From the NCBI GenBank assembly GCA_049644265.1, contig JBARRO010000047.1:1-31113 (forward strand): a DNA stretch of 31,113 bases, read 5' to 3'. Each line of letters opens with the position of its first letter. Within the stretch, counting starts at the first letter, position 1. The notes below the pieces were generated by a model, which did not search any database, was not told the origin of the DNA, and saw nothing but the letters and a program-made list of their open reading frames with translations. Origin of the DNA: JBARRO01 sp049644265 (GTDB lineage: Bacteria; Bacteroidota; Ignavibacteria; UBA10030). The translations under genes were made by a program, and so were the position numbers. Below, one piece after another: positions 24,241-31,113 of this stretch.

Positions 24241-24665
24241 AAAGAAACATTTCACAGAGAAAAGAGGAGAACTGCAGAGCGCACCGAGGTTTAGGGCTCT
24301 GTTTTTTTGGGGGGAAAGGACATTACACAGAGAAAAGAGGGGAAAAGACATTTCACAGAGAAAGGAGGAGAAAAGCGGAGCTCACGGAGGTTTAAGGCTC
24401 TGTTTTTTTTGGGAGGGGGAAAAGATAGTTCACAGAGAAAAGAGGAGAAAAGCAGAGTTCACAGAGGTTTAGGGCTCTGTCTTTTTTTTTGGGAGGGAGG
24501 ATATCGCACAGAGATCCCACGGGACCAAAAACCCAACTCCTTATCTTTTCTCTGTGCGCTCTTCCGTCCTCTGTGACCTCTGTGAAATGCTTTTTAGAGC
24601 GCCCTACTCACTCTTTCTCTTCTCCGTGCGCTCTGCTTTTCTCTGAGTCCTCTGTGTAATTCTTT
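24241..24665. repeat. Three direct copies of a ~110-bp CACAGAGAAAAGAGG repeat with an opposing inverted arm
   Basis: This gap before pepF holds no gene. Three direct copies each contain CACAGAGAAAAGAGGAGAA, a GCAGAG(C/T)(G/T)CAC(C/A)GAGGTTTA-like stretch, GGCTCTG, a run of seven to ten T and a G-rich run. They start at about 24252, 24352 and 24431. From 24546 the complementary words appear twice (TTTTCTCTGTGCGCTC, then TTTCTCTTCTCCGTGCGCTC), so the whole would fold back on itself. The T-runs after GGCTCTG look terminator-like but lack a tight stem. Confidence 0.75.
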
Positions 24666-24749
24666 ACATTAGACCTTGCCGTTTCGTACTTCCCGCCGTA
24701 CATTGCAGCCCCTTATTTAATCTCACGTAGAAGAATAGTCTAATCTTAC

Positions 24750-26666
24750 ATGAACCATCCCTCGAAAGGCCGCGACATGAATTCATTTGCATCCGTTACG
24801 CTCTCCGTGCTTGGACTGAGCATCGCAGGATCAAGTATGTCCTTCAGTCAGGAGCGGGATCGCTCGAAGATTCCGGATCAGTACAAGTGGAACCTCCAGG
24901 ACCTCTATGCATCCGACGATGCATGGAAGGCGGAGAAGGAACGGATTGTCAAAGAAATTCCTGCCATTGGCAAGTTTCAGGGATCCCTCGGGAAGTCTGC
25001 CGGCCAGCTCTTGGGATGTCTCGACATGGTCAACTCCCTCTCGAAGGATTTCAACCGCCTTTACAGCTACGCGAGCATGATCTCCGATGAAGATACGCGG
25101 GACTCCAAGCACCTGGCGATGACGCAGGAAATGAGTCAGATCGGCTCGGAGTTCGGAGCGAAATCCGCATTCATCGAACCGGAGATACTCAAGATCGATC
25201 AATCCACCATCGACGGATTTCTCAAAAGCGAGAAGAAACTCCAAGTCTACAAGCATTACCTGGATGATATCCTACGGAGAAAGACCCATACCGGAACGGA
25301 GGGCGAGGAGAAGATCATCGCCGACGCGAGCCTGATGGCGGATGGCCCGCAGAACATCCACGGAATTTTCTCCAATGCCGATTTCCCTTATCCGGAAGTC
25401 ACGCTGAGCGACGGAAAATCGGTGAAGCTCGACCAGGCCGCTTTCAGCCTTTATCGCACGGTGCCGAATCGTGAAGACCGGAAAAAAGTGTTCGCGACGT
25501 TCTTTGGAAAACTGAACGACTACCGCAGGACGTTCGGAACGGAGCTCAGCGCCGAAGTGAAGAAGAATCTCTTCTATATGAAGGCACGGAAATACGACTC
25601 CTGTGTTCAGAGTTCCCTCGACGCCAACAACATTCCGGTTGGCGTGTATAAGAGTCTCGTAGAGAACGTGAACAAGAACATGGGCACCTTCCATCGATAC
25701 CTGAGTCTTCGCAAGAGAATTCTCGGACTCGACACGCTGCACTACTACGATCTGTACGCACCACTGATCGGCAGTGTCGATCTCAAATACACTGTGGAAG
25801 AATCGCAGAAGAATATCCTCGCCTCGCTCACCCCGCTGGGGAAAGACTACAGCTCCGTTATCGAGCAATCGTTCAAAGATCATTGGATCGACTTCTACCC
25901 GAACGAAGGAAAACGGTCGGGAGCGTACTCAAACGGTTCAGCGTACGATGTCCATCCCTTCATGCTGTTAAACTACAACGGGAAGTATGACGACATGAGC
26001 ACGCTGGCGCACGAGCTTGGACACACCATGCAGAGTTACCTGTCAAACAAGATGCAGCCGTATCCAACCTCCCAGTATCCGATATTCGTCGCCGAAGTTG
26101 CCTCAACGTTCAACGAAGCTCTTCTGATCGATTACATGCTGAGGACCATCAAGGACGACAACGTTCGCCTGTCCCTCCTTGGAAATTATCTCGAAGGAAT
26201 CAAGGGCACAGTCTTCCGTCAGACACAGTTTGCGGAGTTCGAGCTGCGCATTCACGAGATGGCAGAAAAAGGAGAGGCGCTGACGGGCGATGTGCTGGAT
26301 GACCTCTACGCGGAGATTACGAAGAATTACTACGGACACGACAAGGGCGTTTGTGTTGTCGATGATGAGGTTAAAGCCGAGTGGGCGTACATCCCTCACT
26401 TCTACTATAACTTCTATGTCTACCAATACGCCACTTCGTTCACCGCCTCGACTGCTCTTTCGGAGCAGGTGCTGGCAGGAGACAAGACCGCGACAAAACG
26501 TTATCTTGATTTCCTCTCCGCCGGCGGATCGGACTATCCCATCGAGCTTCTCAAGAAGGCCGGCGTTGACATGACAACGTCGAAGCCGTTTGAGCTGACG
26601 ATGAAGAAGATGAATCGTGTGATGGATGAAATGGAGAGGATCCTCAATGGGAGTGGAAAGAAGTAG
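24750..26666 (+). CDS. pepF: Oligoendopeptidase F-type M3 metallopeptidase, apparently exported
   Basis: A zinc peptidase of 638 residues that cleaves short peptides. The active site is H412-E-L-G-H416 counted from the inner ATG at 24777 (add nine for ATG 24750), in STLAHELGHTMQSYL. It is followed 24 residues later by the third-ligand region VAEVASTFNEALL. The N-terminal PepF lid domain (KWNLQDLYASDDAW and onward) and the C-terminal helical domain are complete. Most PepF enzymes are cytoplasmic, but this one has a hydrophobic leader (NSFASVTLSVLGLSIAGSSMSFSQ). ATG 24750 gives a leader with Lys and Arg in front; ATG 24777 has an AAAGG site seven bases upstream. Both are possible. It lies between the two cofactor-maturation genes with large repeat blocks on both sides. 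Confidence 0.95.
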   Translation: MNHPSKGRDMNSFASVTLSVLGLSIAGSSMSFSQERDRSKIPDQYKWNLQDLYASDDAWKAEKERIVKEIPAIGKFQGSLGKSAGQLLGCLDMVNSLSKDFNRLYSYASMISDEDTRDSKHLAMTQEMSQIGSEFGAKSAFIEPEILKIDQSTIDGFLKSEKKLQVYKHYLDDILRRKTHTGTEGEEKIIADASLMADGPQNIHGIFSNADFPYPEVTLSDGKSVKLDQAAFSLYRTVPNREDRKKVFATFFGKLNDYRRTFGTELSAEVKKNLFYMKARKYDSCVQSSLDANNIPVGVYKSLVENVNKNMGTFHRYLSLRKRILGLDTLHYYDLYAPLIGSVDLKYTVEESQKNILASLTPLGKDYSSVIEQSFKDHWIDFYPNEGKRSGAYSNGSAYDVHPFMLLNYNGKYDDMSTLAHELGHTMQSYLSNKMQPYPTSQYPIFVAEVASTFNEALLIDYMLRTIKDDNVRLSLLGNYLEGIKGTVFRQTQFAEFELRIHEMAEKGEALTGDVLDDLYAEITKNYYGHDKGVCVVDDEVKAEWAYIPHFYYNFYVYQYATSFTASTALSEQVLAGDKTATKRYLDFLSAGGSDYPIELLKKAGVDMTTSKPFELTMKKMNRVMDEMERILNGSGKK

Positions 26667-26869
26667 GGGTCAATTGTCGATTGAAGATTGTTGATTGTAG
26701 ATTAGGAGCAGTTGAAAGTTGAAGGTTGAAAGTTGTAAGTTAAGATTGGTGAGTAGAATCGGATAGCAGATTGCAGATGGCAGTTGGCAGACACGGCAAT
26801 CAGCCCCTTCGACCTTGGTCGAAGGATTTCTTCAGGAATCCGAATCCCACGCCAGGATGAGGCCCGAAG

Positions 26870-26889
26870 CCCACGATTTAAATCGTGGG
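26870..26889. repeat. 20-bp perfect palindrome in array copy 1
   Basis: CCCACGATTT followed by its exact complement AAATCGTGGG. The same palindrome with one changed base (TTTGAA centre) is at 27241-27260. It resembles REP-like repeats found widely in bacteria. Confidence 0.85.
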
Positions 26890-27240
26890 TGGCAGGATGA
26901 AGTTGAATGTTGAAAATTGAAGATTGTCGATTGTAGATTAGAAACAGTTGAAAGTTGTAAGTTAAGATTGATGCGGGATCGGATGGCAGATTGCAGACGG
27001 CAGTTGGCAGACATGGCAATCAGCCCCCTCGGTGGCAAGATGAAGTTGAATGTTGAAAATTGAAGATTGTCAATTGCCGATTGTAGATTAGAAACAGTTG
27101 AAAGTCGTAAGTTAAGATTGACGCGGGATCGGATGGCAGATTGCAGACGGCAGTTGGCAGAGACGGCAATCAGCCCCCTCGACCTTGGTCGAAGGATTTC
27201 TTGAGGAATCCGAAACCCGACGCCAGGATGAGGTCCGAAG

Positions 27241-27260
27241 CCCACGATTTGAATCGTGGG
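27241..27260. repeat. 20-bp palindrome in array copy 3
   Basis: CCCACGATTT followed by GAATCGTGGG; one base differs from the copy at 26870-26889. It sits at the same place at the end of the optional 76-77 bp block. Confidence 0.85.
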
Positions 27261-27360
27261 TGGCAGGATGAAGTTGAATGTTCTAAGTTGAGTGTCCTTT
27301 GCCTGCCCGCTGGAGCTTACATCATTTGACAATTCGTATCTGCGAGAATCCGTTTAATCC

Positions 27361-27933
27361 GTGAGTATCCGCGTATCGATCATAGTGCTCGCCGCCGGCT
27401 CCTCTTCCCGCTTCGGCACCCCGAAGCAGCTGGCCCCCTACCATGGAGTACCGCTTCTCCGGCATGTTGTGGATGCCGCTCTTGCATCAAATGCTCATTC
27501 CACCTCCGTCGTTCTCGGTGCGAACGCTGAACAGATCGAACCGATCCTCGAGCGTTTAAAGATCCAAAAGGTTTTTAATCCCGAGTGGCCTGAGGGAATG
27601 GCTTCATCCATCCGGGCAGGGATCAAAGCGATTCCCCACGATAGCGATGCCGCCCTGTTCCTGCTGGTCGATCAACCACGGGTCTCCACAAAGCTGATCA
27701 ACGAAATCATTGAAGCCTTCAGCACGACGGGGAAACCCATGGTTGCCTGCGAATATGGAGGGAGTGTTGGAGTTCCTGCCCTTTTCACCCGTGAATGCTT
27801 TCCGAAGCTCATCACTCTTAAAGGAGACCGTGGCGCCCGGCAGATTCTCGAGTCGGATCCCACAAACGTCGCTCACGTGGCGTTTCCAGACGGAATCTTC
27901 GACATTGACAAGCCGGAAGAGAGTGATGGCTAG
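27361..27933 (+). CDS. MocA/MobA-like molybdenum cofactor nucleotidyltransferase
   Basis: A cytoplasmic nucleotidyltransferase of 190 residues. The N-terminal signature VLAAGSSSRFGTPKQL (about 9-24) binds the nucleotide. The metal-binding aspartate is in LFLLVDQPRV (about 98-107), and a SVGVPALFTRECFPKL / LKGDRGARQIL segment follows. The VDQP form and the LKGDRGAR loop fit MocA-type enzymes, which add CMP to the molybdenum cofactor for xanthine-dehydrogenase-family proteins, rather than MobA, which adds GMP. XdhC upstream agrees with that. GTG 27361 is the only usable start: a stop codon (TAA, 27355-27357) lies two codons upstream, and the first strand VSIIVLAAG needs these codons. There is no SD. 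Confidence 0.9.
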   Translation: MSIRVSIIVLAAGSSSRFGTPKQLAPYHGVPLLRHVVDAALASNAHSTSVVLGANAEQIEPILERLKIQKVFNPEWPEGMASSIRAGIKAIPHDSDAALFLLVDQPRVSTKLINEIIEAFSTTGKPMVACEYGGSVGVPALFTRECFPKLITLKGDRGARQILESDPTNVAHVAFPDGIFDIDKPEESDG

Positions 27934-28131
27934 TGGGTTCGCCGGACGGTCAGATTCCCGCTAAAAGCATGCGGGAATGACGGTTCCTTTTTTTCTCGAC
28001 ACTCCTCATTGTTCATTGCTCATTGCCCTCATTCACCGACCCCTCCTCCCCATTCACCGAAAACCATGTAACCTTCGCTGGAACCCTCTGTATATTGGAG
28101 GCGAACTCGGGATCAATATTACGGAGGCTTT
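27934..28131. other. Gap before the LiaF/LytTR operon with a common hairpin repeat
   Basis: ATTCCCGC (27954-27961) pairs with GCGGGAAT (27971-27978), a dispersed repeat type seen in many bacteria. The remainder, up to 28131, should hold the promoter of the downstream operon. TATATT at about 28091 is a possible -10 box, but I see no convincing -35. CGGAGG at about 28121 is the SD for ATG 28132. Confidence 0.45.
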
Positions 28132-28488
28132 ATGGAAAACGAGAATTCATTCAGATTTACCTCGCAGCTCATCCTCGGGATCTTCTTCGTGATTGCAGGC
28201 GGGCTTATCCTCCTTGGCAATCTTGATATCGTGGATGTGGGTCCGTTCTGGAAATTGTGGCCTCTCCTGATTGTGGGAATCGGCCTCAACAAGACGATCC
28301 AGGCACGAAAGCCGGACGAACGACGCAACGGCGTATGGCTGATGTTCATCGGGGGCTGGTTTTTCGTGTCGATCTATCATATGTTCGGTTTGAGTTTTCA
28401 TACTTCGTGGCCCCTGCTCATTGTGGGATGGGGCTTGGGAATGGTCTGGAAATCCGCCGCAACGCAAGCTCGTTTGAACGTCGAATAG
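28132..28488 (+). CDS. LiaF transmembrane-domain / DUF5668-like membrane protein
   Basis: A membrane protein of 118 residues with four helices in two hairpins: QLILGIFFVIAGGLILLGNL, FWKLWPLLIVGIGLNK, NGVWLMFIGGWFFVSIYHMFGL and SWPLLIVGWGLGMVW. The repeated 'WPLLIVGIGL' and 'GNLDIVD' pattern is the hallmark of the DUF5668/LiaF N-terminal membrane domain. It lacks the C-terminal beta domain of full LiaF proteins. CGGAGG before ATG 28132 is a good SD. The next gene starts ten bases after the stop. It is the first gene of a four-gene operon with a sensor kinase and response regulator, so a role in envelope-stress sensing is likely by context. Confidence 0.88.
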   Translation: MENENSFRFTSQLILGIFFVIAGGLILLGNLDIVDVGPFWKLWPLLIVGIGLNKTIQARKPDERRNGVWLMFIGGWFFVSIYHMFGLSFHTSWPLLIVGWGLGMVWKSAATQARLNVE

Positions 28489-28498
28489 GGAGGTTCTC

Positions 28499-29215
28499 AT
28501 GGAAACCAAACAGTCGCCATTCCGCATTTCTCCTCAGCTCGTCATCGGGCTGATTATCATCTTCGTCGGAGTGATTTTCACGCTCGACAACCTTGAAATC
28601 GTCGAGGCAAGAGAGTACCTTCGTTATTGGCCGGCGCTCCTGTTGCTCATAGGCCTTGCGAAAGTATTCTTCCATCGGTCCTCGGGAGAATTGTTCTGGG
28701 GATCGATCCTTTCGGTTGTCGGCGGCGTTATGCTGCTCAACCGAATGCATGTGCTCTCCCTGAACATTTGGGACTACTGGCCGCTCATCCTGGTCTTTAT
28801 CGGCGGCATGATGATCTGGAATACGAGTCGACGGATGAGCGCTCCCGCTGCCGTGCTTTCAGGCAACCAGGGGACAGACAGCGATTCGTTCCTCAAGCTG
28901 TTCGCGTTCATGGGAGGGTTTGAGCGCACAAACAACTCTCAGGATTTCCGCGGCGGAGAGCTGACGGCAATCATGGGCGGGATCGAAATCGACCTGCGCC
29001 AGGCCGACATCAAGAGCGGCGAAGCCCGGCTCGATGTCTTTGCGTTCTGGGGCGGAGTGTCATTGAAGATCCCGGAGGACTGGAGTGTCTCCATCGAGGG
29101 CATTCCCATCATGGGCGGCATCGAAGACAAGACGCATCCACCCAAAGGCGGACCGGGAAAACGATTGATCGTGACGGGCCACGTCATCATGGGCGGTACT
29201 GAAATCTCCAATTAA
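28499..29215 (+). CDS. LiaF-like protein: DUF5668 membrane domain plus LiaF C-terminal (DUF2154) domain
   Basis: A protein of 238 residues. Its N-terminal half (about 1-105) repeats the four-helix pattern of the preceding gene (QLVIGLIIIFVGVIFTLDNLEIV, YWPALLLLIGLAKV, GSILSVVGGVMLLN and YWPLILVFIGGMMIW). The C-terminal half is a right-handed beta structure with repeated strands ending in MGG: FAFMGGFER, TAIMGGIEIDLRQADI, FAFWGGVSLKIPEDW, IPIMGGIEDKT and HVIMGGTEIS. This is the LiaF C-terminal type. In Firmicutes LiaF inhibits the LiaSR two-component system that responds to cell-wall damage. Its stop overlaps the kinase start by one base (TAATG). Confidence 0.92.
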   Translation: METKQSPFRISPQLVIGLIIIFVGVIFTLDNLEIVEAREYLRYWPALLLLIGLAKVFFHRSSGELFWGSILSVVGGVMLLNRMHVLSLNIWDYWPLILVFIGGMMIWNTSRRMSAPAAVLSGNQGTDSDSFLKLFAFMGGFERTNNSQDFRGGELTAIMGGIEIDLRQADIKSGEARLDVFAFWGGVSLKIPEDWSVSIEGIPIMGGIEDKTHPPKGGPGKRLIVTGHVIMGGTEISN

Positions 29216-30285
29216 TGCATCCGATTCTCGCCGACAAGCAGAAACTCCTTCTCTATGTCGCGCTCTGGTTGATCGCAGGCGTGCTGCTCGGGCTCCTTAT
29301 GGGAGACTCGGGCAGCGCACCGTGGGGACAAGCTCTCGCGTTTACGATCCCCATGACTCTGGTGTATTCGTTCATGAGCCTTTCTTCCTGGTATCTCTGC
29401 AGGGCGTTTCCGCTTCAAAGCACATCGTTTTCACGAATCGCCGTTCTCTTCCTCATCACCTCGGCGATCTCCAGCTCTCTCTGGCTCCTCCTTGGTAAGG
29501 GAATCGTCTTCGTTCTCTCAGAAACCCTGCAGTTCCGCGGGATAGAGGAATTGTTCTCAGTCCAGAAGCGACTTGTCTTCAGCATCGGAATGTTCCTGTT
29601 CCTCCTCGCCGGCACGGTCCACTATCTTCTCGCCGCATTTGAAATCTCACGCGAGGCCGAGCGCAGGACCCTGGAGCTTCGCGTACTGGCTCAGGATGCC
29701 GAGCTGCGTGCATTGAGAGCACAGATCAATCCCCATTTTCTCTTCAACAGTCTCAACTCCGTCAGCGCGCTGACAACCCAGAACCCTGCTGCTGCCCGGA
29801 CCATGTGCAATATGCTTGCAGAGTTTCTCCGGGACAGTCTTCGACTCGGCGTAAAGGAATTTGTGACTCTTGAAGAAGAGATTTCACTTGCCTCGTACTA
29901 CTTGTCCATTGAACAGGTGCGGTTCGGTAGCCGGCTTCGATTAAAGAAGGAAATCGATCCCAACACCCTTGGTGTGCCGATCCCTCCGTTGCTTCTGCAA
30001 CCGCTTTGCGAAAATGCCGTCAATCACGGGATTGCCCATCTTCTCGAGGGAGGCGAGATTCGGATTCGTGCCGAACGGAACGGGGCGAACCTGCATCTCT
30101 CGATCGTCAACCCCGTCGACCCCGGAAAGCCCAACCGCAGCGGAAACCGGCTTGGTCTGGAAAACGTCCGGAAACGGCTCCGGAGAATGTTCGAAAACGA
30201 CGCCCGGCTTGAGATCGTCCAAACGGACACCTCCTTCCGGGTTGACCTTTCTCTCCCAGTCTCACGACAACCATCCCGGGTCTGA
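29215..30285 (+). CDS. LytS/YehU-type sensor histidine kinase
   Basis: A membrane sensor kinase of 356 residues. Four hydrophobic segments (about 8-28, 34-58, 72-98 and 119-140) precede a short coiled linker (EISREAERRTLELRVLAQDAEL). The His_kinase domain has the phospho-acceptor H174 in RAQINPHFLFNSLNSVSAL. The ATP-binding part has LLLQPLCENAVNHG (E266-N267) and GNRLGLENVRKRL. No extracytoplasmic sensor domain is visible, so the signal is probably sensed in the membrane or passed from the LiaF-like proteins encoded just upstream. It overlaps the LiaF gene by one base and abuts the response regulator gene with no gap. Confidence 0.95.
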   Translation: MHPILADKQKLLLYVALWLIAGVLLGLLMGDSGSAPWGQALAFTIPMTLVYSFMSLSSWYLCRAFPLQSTSFSRIAVLFLITSAISSSLWLLLGKGIVFVLSETLQFRGIEELFSVQKRLVFSIGMFLFLLAGTVHYLLAAFEISREAERRTLELRVLAQDAELRALRAQINPHFLFNSLNSVSALTTQNPAAARTMCNMLAEFLRDSLRLGVKEFVTLEEEISLASYYLSIEQVRFGSRLRLKKEIDPNTLGVPIPPLLLQPLCENAVNHGIAHLLEGGEIRIRAERNGANLHLSIVNPVDPGKPNRSGNRLGLENVRKRLRRMFENDARLEIVQTDTSFRVDLSLPVSRQPSRV

Positions 30286-31047
30286 ATGTCAGGTAAACCC
30301 CACCCCGCCAGAGTCATTCGCGCACTCCTGGTCGACGACGAAGAGCTTGCACGACAACTTCTCCGCGAGCATCTTGTGGGCAGGACGGATGTCGAGCTTC
30401 TAGCCGAATGTTCCAACGGCTTTGAAGCGGTCAAAGCGATTACGGAGCTCAAGCCGGACCTTATCTTCCTCGACATCCAGATGCCGAAACTCGATGGCTT
30501 CGAAGTGCTCGAGCTCCTGGAGGAGGTTCCCGCAATCATCTTCGTCACCGCCTACGATCAGTATGCGCTCAAAGCGTTTGAAGTCCATGCCGTCGACTAC
30601 CTCCTGAAGCCCTTTACCAGAGAGCGATTTGAAGAAGCATTTGTGCGGGCCAAAGAGCGCATTTCAAAGAACGTGAAACTTCCTGTTGCGGATCTCGTGG
30701 ACACCGCCCGTCCGGAAAAGAGAGGATTGGAGCGCATCCTCATCCGTGAAGGATCGAATGTCATTGTTATCCCGGCTGACAAAATCGACTACATTGAGGC
30801 CCAGGACGACTATGTTTCACTCAGGTCGGAGGGAAAGAACCACCTCAAACATCAGCGTCTCGCCGACCTGGAGCACTCGCTGGAGCCTTCCCGCTTCGTC
30901 CGCATTCATCGGTCGTTTATTCTGAACCTTGAACGCCTTGCGCGGCTTGAGCCGTACGCCAAGGACAGCCGTGTCGCAATTCTGAAAGACGGGACTCAGT
31001 TGCCGGTCAGTAAAGCAGGATATGAGAGATTGAAGGAGTTGTTGTAG
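30286..31047 (+). CDS. LytTR-family response regulator
   Basis: A DNA-binding response regulator of 253 residues. The receiver domain (about 11-125) has acidic residues D17 and D18, phospho-acceptor D63 in LIFLDIQMP, T88 and K108 in DYLLKPF. The LytTR DNA-binding domain (about 148-250) has ILIREGSNVIVIPADKIDYIEAQDDYVSL, RFVRIHRSFILNL and LPVSKAGYERLKELL, all typical of the family. The start codon follows the kinase stop directly, which makes the kinase-regulator pairing secure. The operon itself is a plausible target; LytTR sites are short direct repeats, which I could not identify with confidence upstream of 28132. Confidence 0.97.
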   Translation: MSGKPHPARVIRALLVDDEELARQLLREHLVGRTDVELLAECSNGFEAVKAITELKPDLIFLDIQMPKLDGFEVLELLEEVPAIIFVTAYDQYALKAFEVHAVDYLLKPFTRERFEEAFVRAKERISKNVKLPVADLVDTARPEKRGLERILIREGSNVIVIPADKIDYIEAQDDYVSLRSEGKNHLKHQRLADLEHSLEPSRFVRIHRSFILNLERLARLEPYAKDSRVAILKDGTQLPVSKAGYERLKELL

Positions 31048-31113
31048 GTGGTAGGGGTTGGGTGACAGATAAAAGTAGACAGTTATTCTAGGATATCTGC
31101 TTTGTAGATTGTT

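Larger units (their letters stand above)
26679..27287. repeat. Triplicated intergenic array with an optional 76-bp palindromic block
   Basis: Nothing protein-coding is seen in the gap between pepF and the MocA-like gene. Three direct copies start at about 26679, 26912 and 27058. Each has AAGATTGT(T/C)GATTGTAGATTAG-like words, CAGTTGAAAGT, GGATGGCAGATTGCAGACGG, CAGTTGGCAGA, GGCAATCAGCCCC and GGTGGCA(G/A)GATGAAGTTGAATGTT. Copies 1 and 3 carry an extra 76-77 bases (26812-26887, 27182-27258) that copy 2 lacks. The extra block ends in the palindrome at 26870-26889 and 27241-27260. Confidence 0.85.

Noticed and set aside
24011..24472. Plus-strand open frame of 153 codons overlapping the end of xdhC
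   Set aside because: It is out of frame with the well-supported XdhC protein and then reads through the tandem repeat block; there is no ribosome binding site or domain.
26680..27290. CRISPR-like appearance of the repeat array after pepF
   Set aside because: The units are long (about 146-233 bp), imperfect and directly adjoining. There are no short constant repeats with unique spacers and no cas genes nearby.
26832..27332. Minus-strand open frame of 166 codons across the array
   Set aside because: The translation is a periodic low-complexity string (repeated NLQSAI and STFNF words) produced by the tandem repeats; it has no start signal and no protein-like composition.
28085..28096. TATATT as a -10 promoter box for the LiaF/LytTR operon
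   Set aside because: No matching -35 box lies at a proper distance, and a single hexamer is not enough.

Overview
The window reads as a piece of chromosome from a Gram-negative bacterium of the Bacteroidota/Chlorobi/Ignavibacteriota side of the tree. The evidence is a TonB-dependent receptor with an N-terminal carboxypeptidase-regulatory-like domain, LytS/LytTR two-component signalling, LiaF/DUF5668 proteins, many secreted or membrane-anchored hydrolases, and gaps filled with palindromic and tandem repeats. Unlike classical Bacteroidetes, many genes have clear GGAGG-type ribosome binding sites, and base composition is moderately GC-rich by eye, so an Ignavibacteria-like lineage is my best guess. 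This is inference; there is no rRNA to anchor it. I see no tRNA, rRNA, CRISPR array, phage, integrase or transposase.

Layout. (1) 46-2658: Mn-type superoxide dismutase with a good intrinsic terminator, a non-standard aquaporin and an ACR3 arsenite exporter. (2) 2704-4272: a secreted beta-lactamase-fold serine hydrolase. (3) 4694-6342: a tight cassette of ECF sigma factor, small zinc-type anti-sigma factor, DUF2892 membrane protein and OsmC-type peroxidase/thiol protein, followed by a small stand-alone beta-sandwich-like protein (6495-6824). (4) 7201-9492: TonB-dependent receptor. (5) 9723-10367: a rubrerythrin-like lipoprotein with an altered diiron site. (6) 10629-14060: transketolase and an OPA-type organophosphate transporter. 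(7) 14106-15621: four small membrane, lipoprotein or hypothetical genes. (8) 15759-22610: a phosphate/nucleotide hydrolase region. A P-loop kinase-like protein overlaps a 5'-nucleotidase on the minus strand. Plus-strand genes for a class C acid phosphatase, a purple-acid-phosphatase-like enzyme, a membrane protein and a PAP2 phosphatase follow. (9) 22665-27933: DUF1761 protein, XdhC, a secreted M3 oligopeptidase and a MocA-like nucleotidyltransferase. (10) 28132-31047: a compact four-gene operon of two LiaF-like proteins, a LytS-type histidine kinase and a LytTR response regulator.

How it fits together. Oxidative and thiol stress defence recurs (SOD, OsmC, rubrerythrin-like protein, ECF/anti-sigma pair). 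So do salvage of organic phosphate from outside the cytoplasm (5'-nucleotidase, acid phosphatases, PAP2, OPA transporter) and molybdenum-cofactor handling (XdhC, MocA-like). The four-gene operon at the right end looks like a self-contained envelope-stress sensing module.

The most unusual material is between the genes. At least six intergenic gaps hold long imperfect inverted repeats built from short words such as GCAAAGA. Three of these carry a small GC-rich palindromic element at the equivalent position, and two of those elements are identical 38-bp copies. A triplicated array at 26.7-27.3 kb shows a clean presence/absence of a 76-bp palindromic block. These are footprints of mobile or amplifying non-coding elements with no encoded transposase in view. 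I found no clear new multi-gene defence or biosynthetic system.
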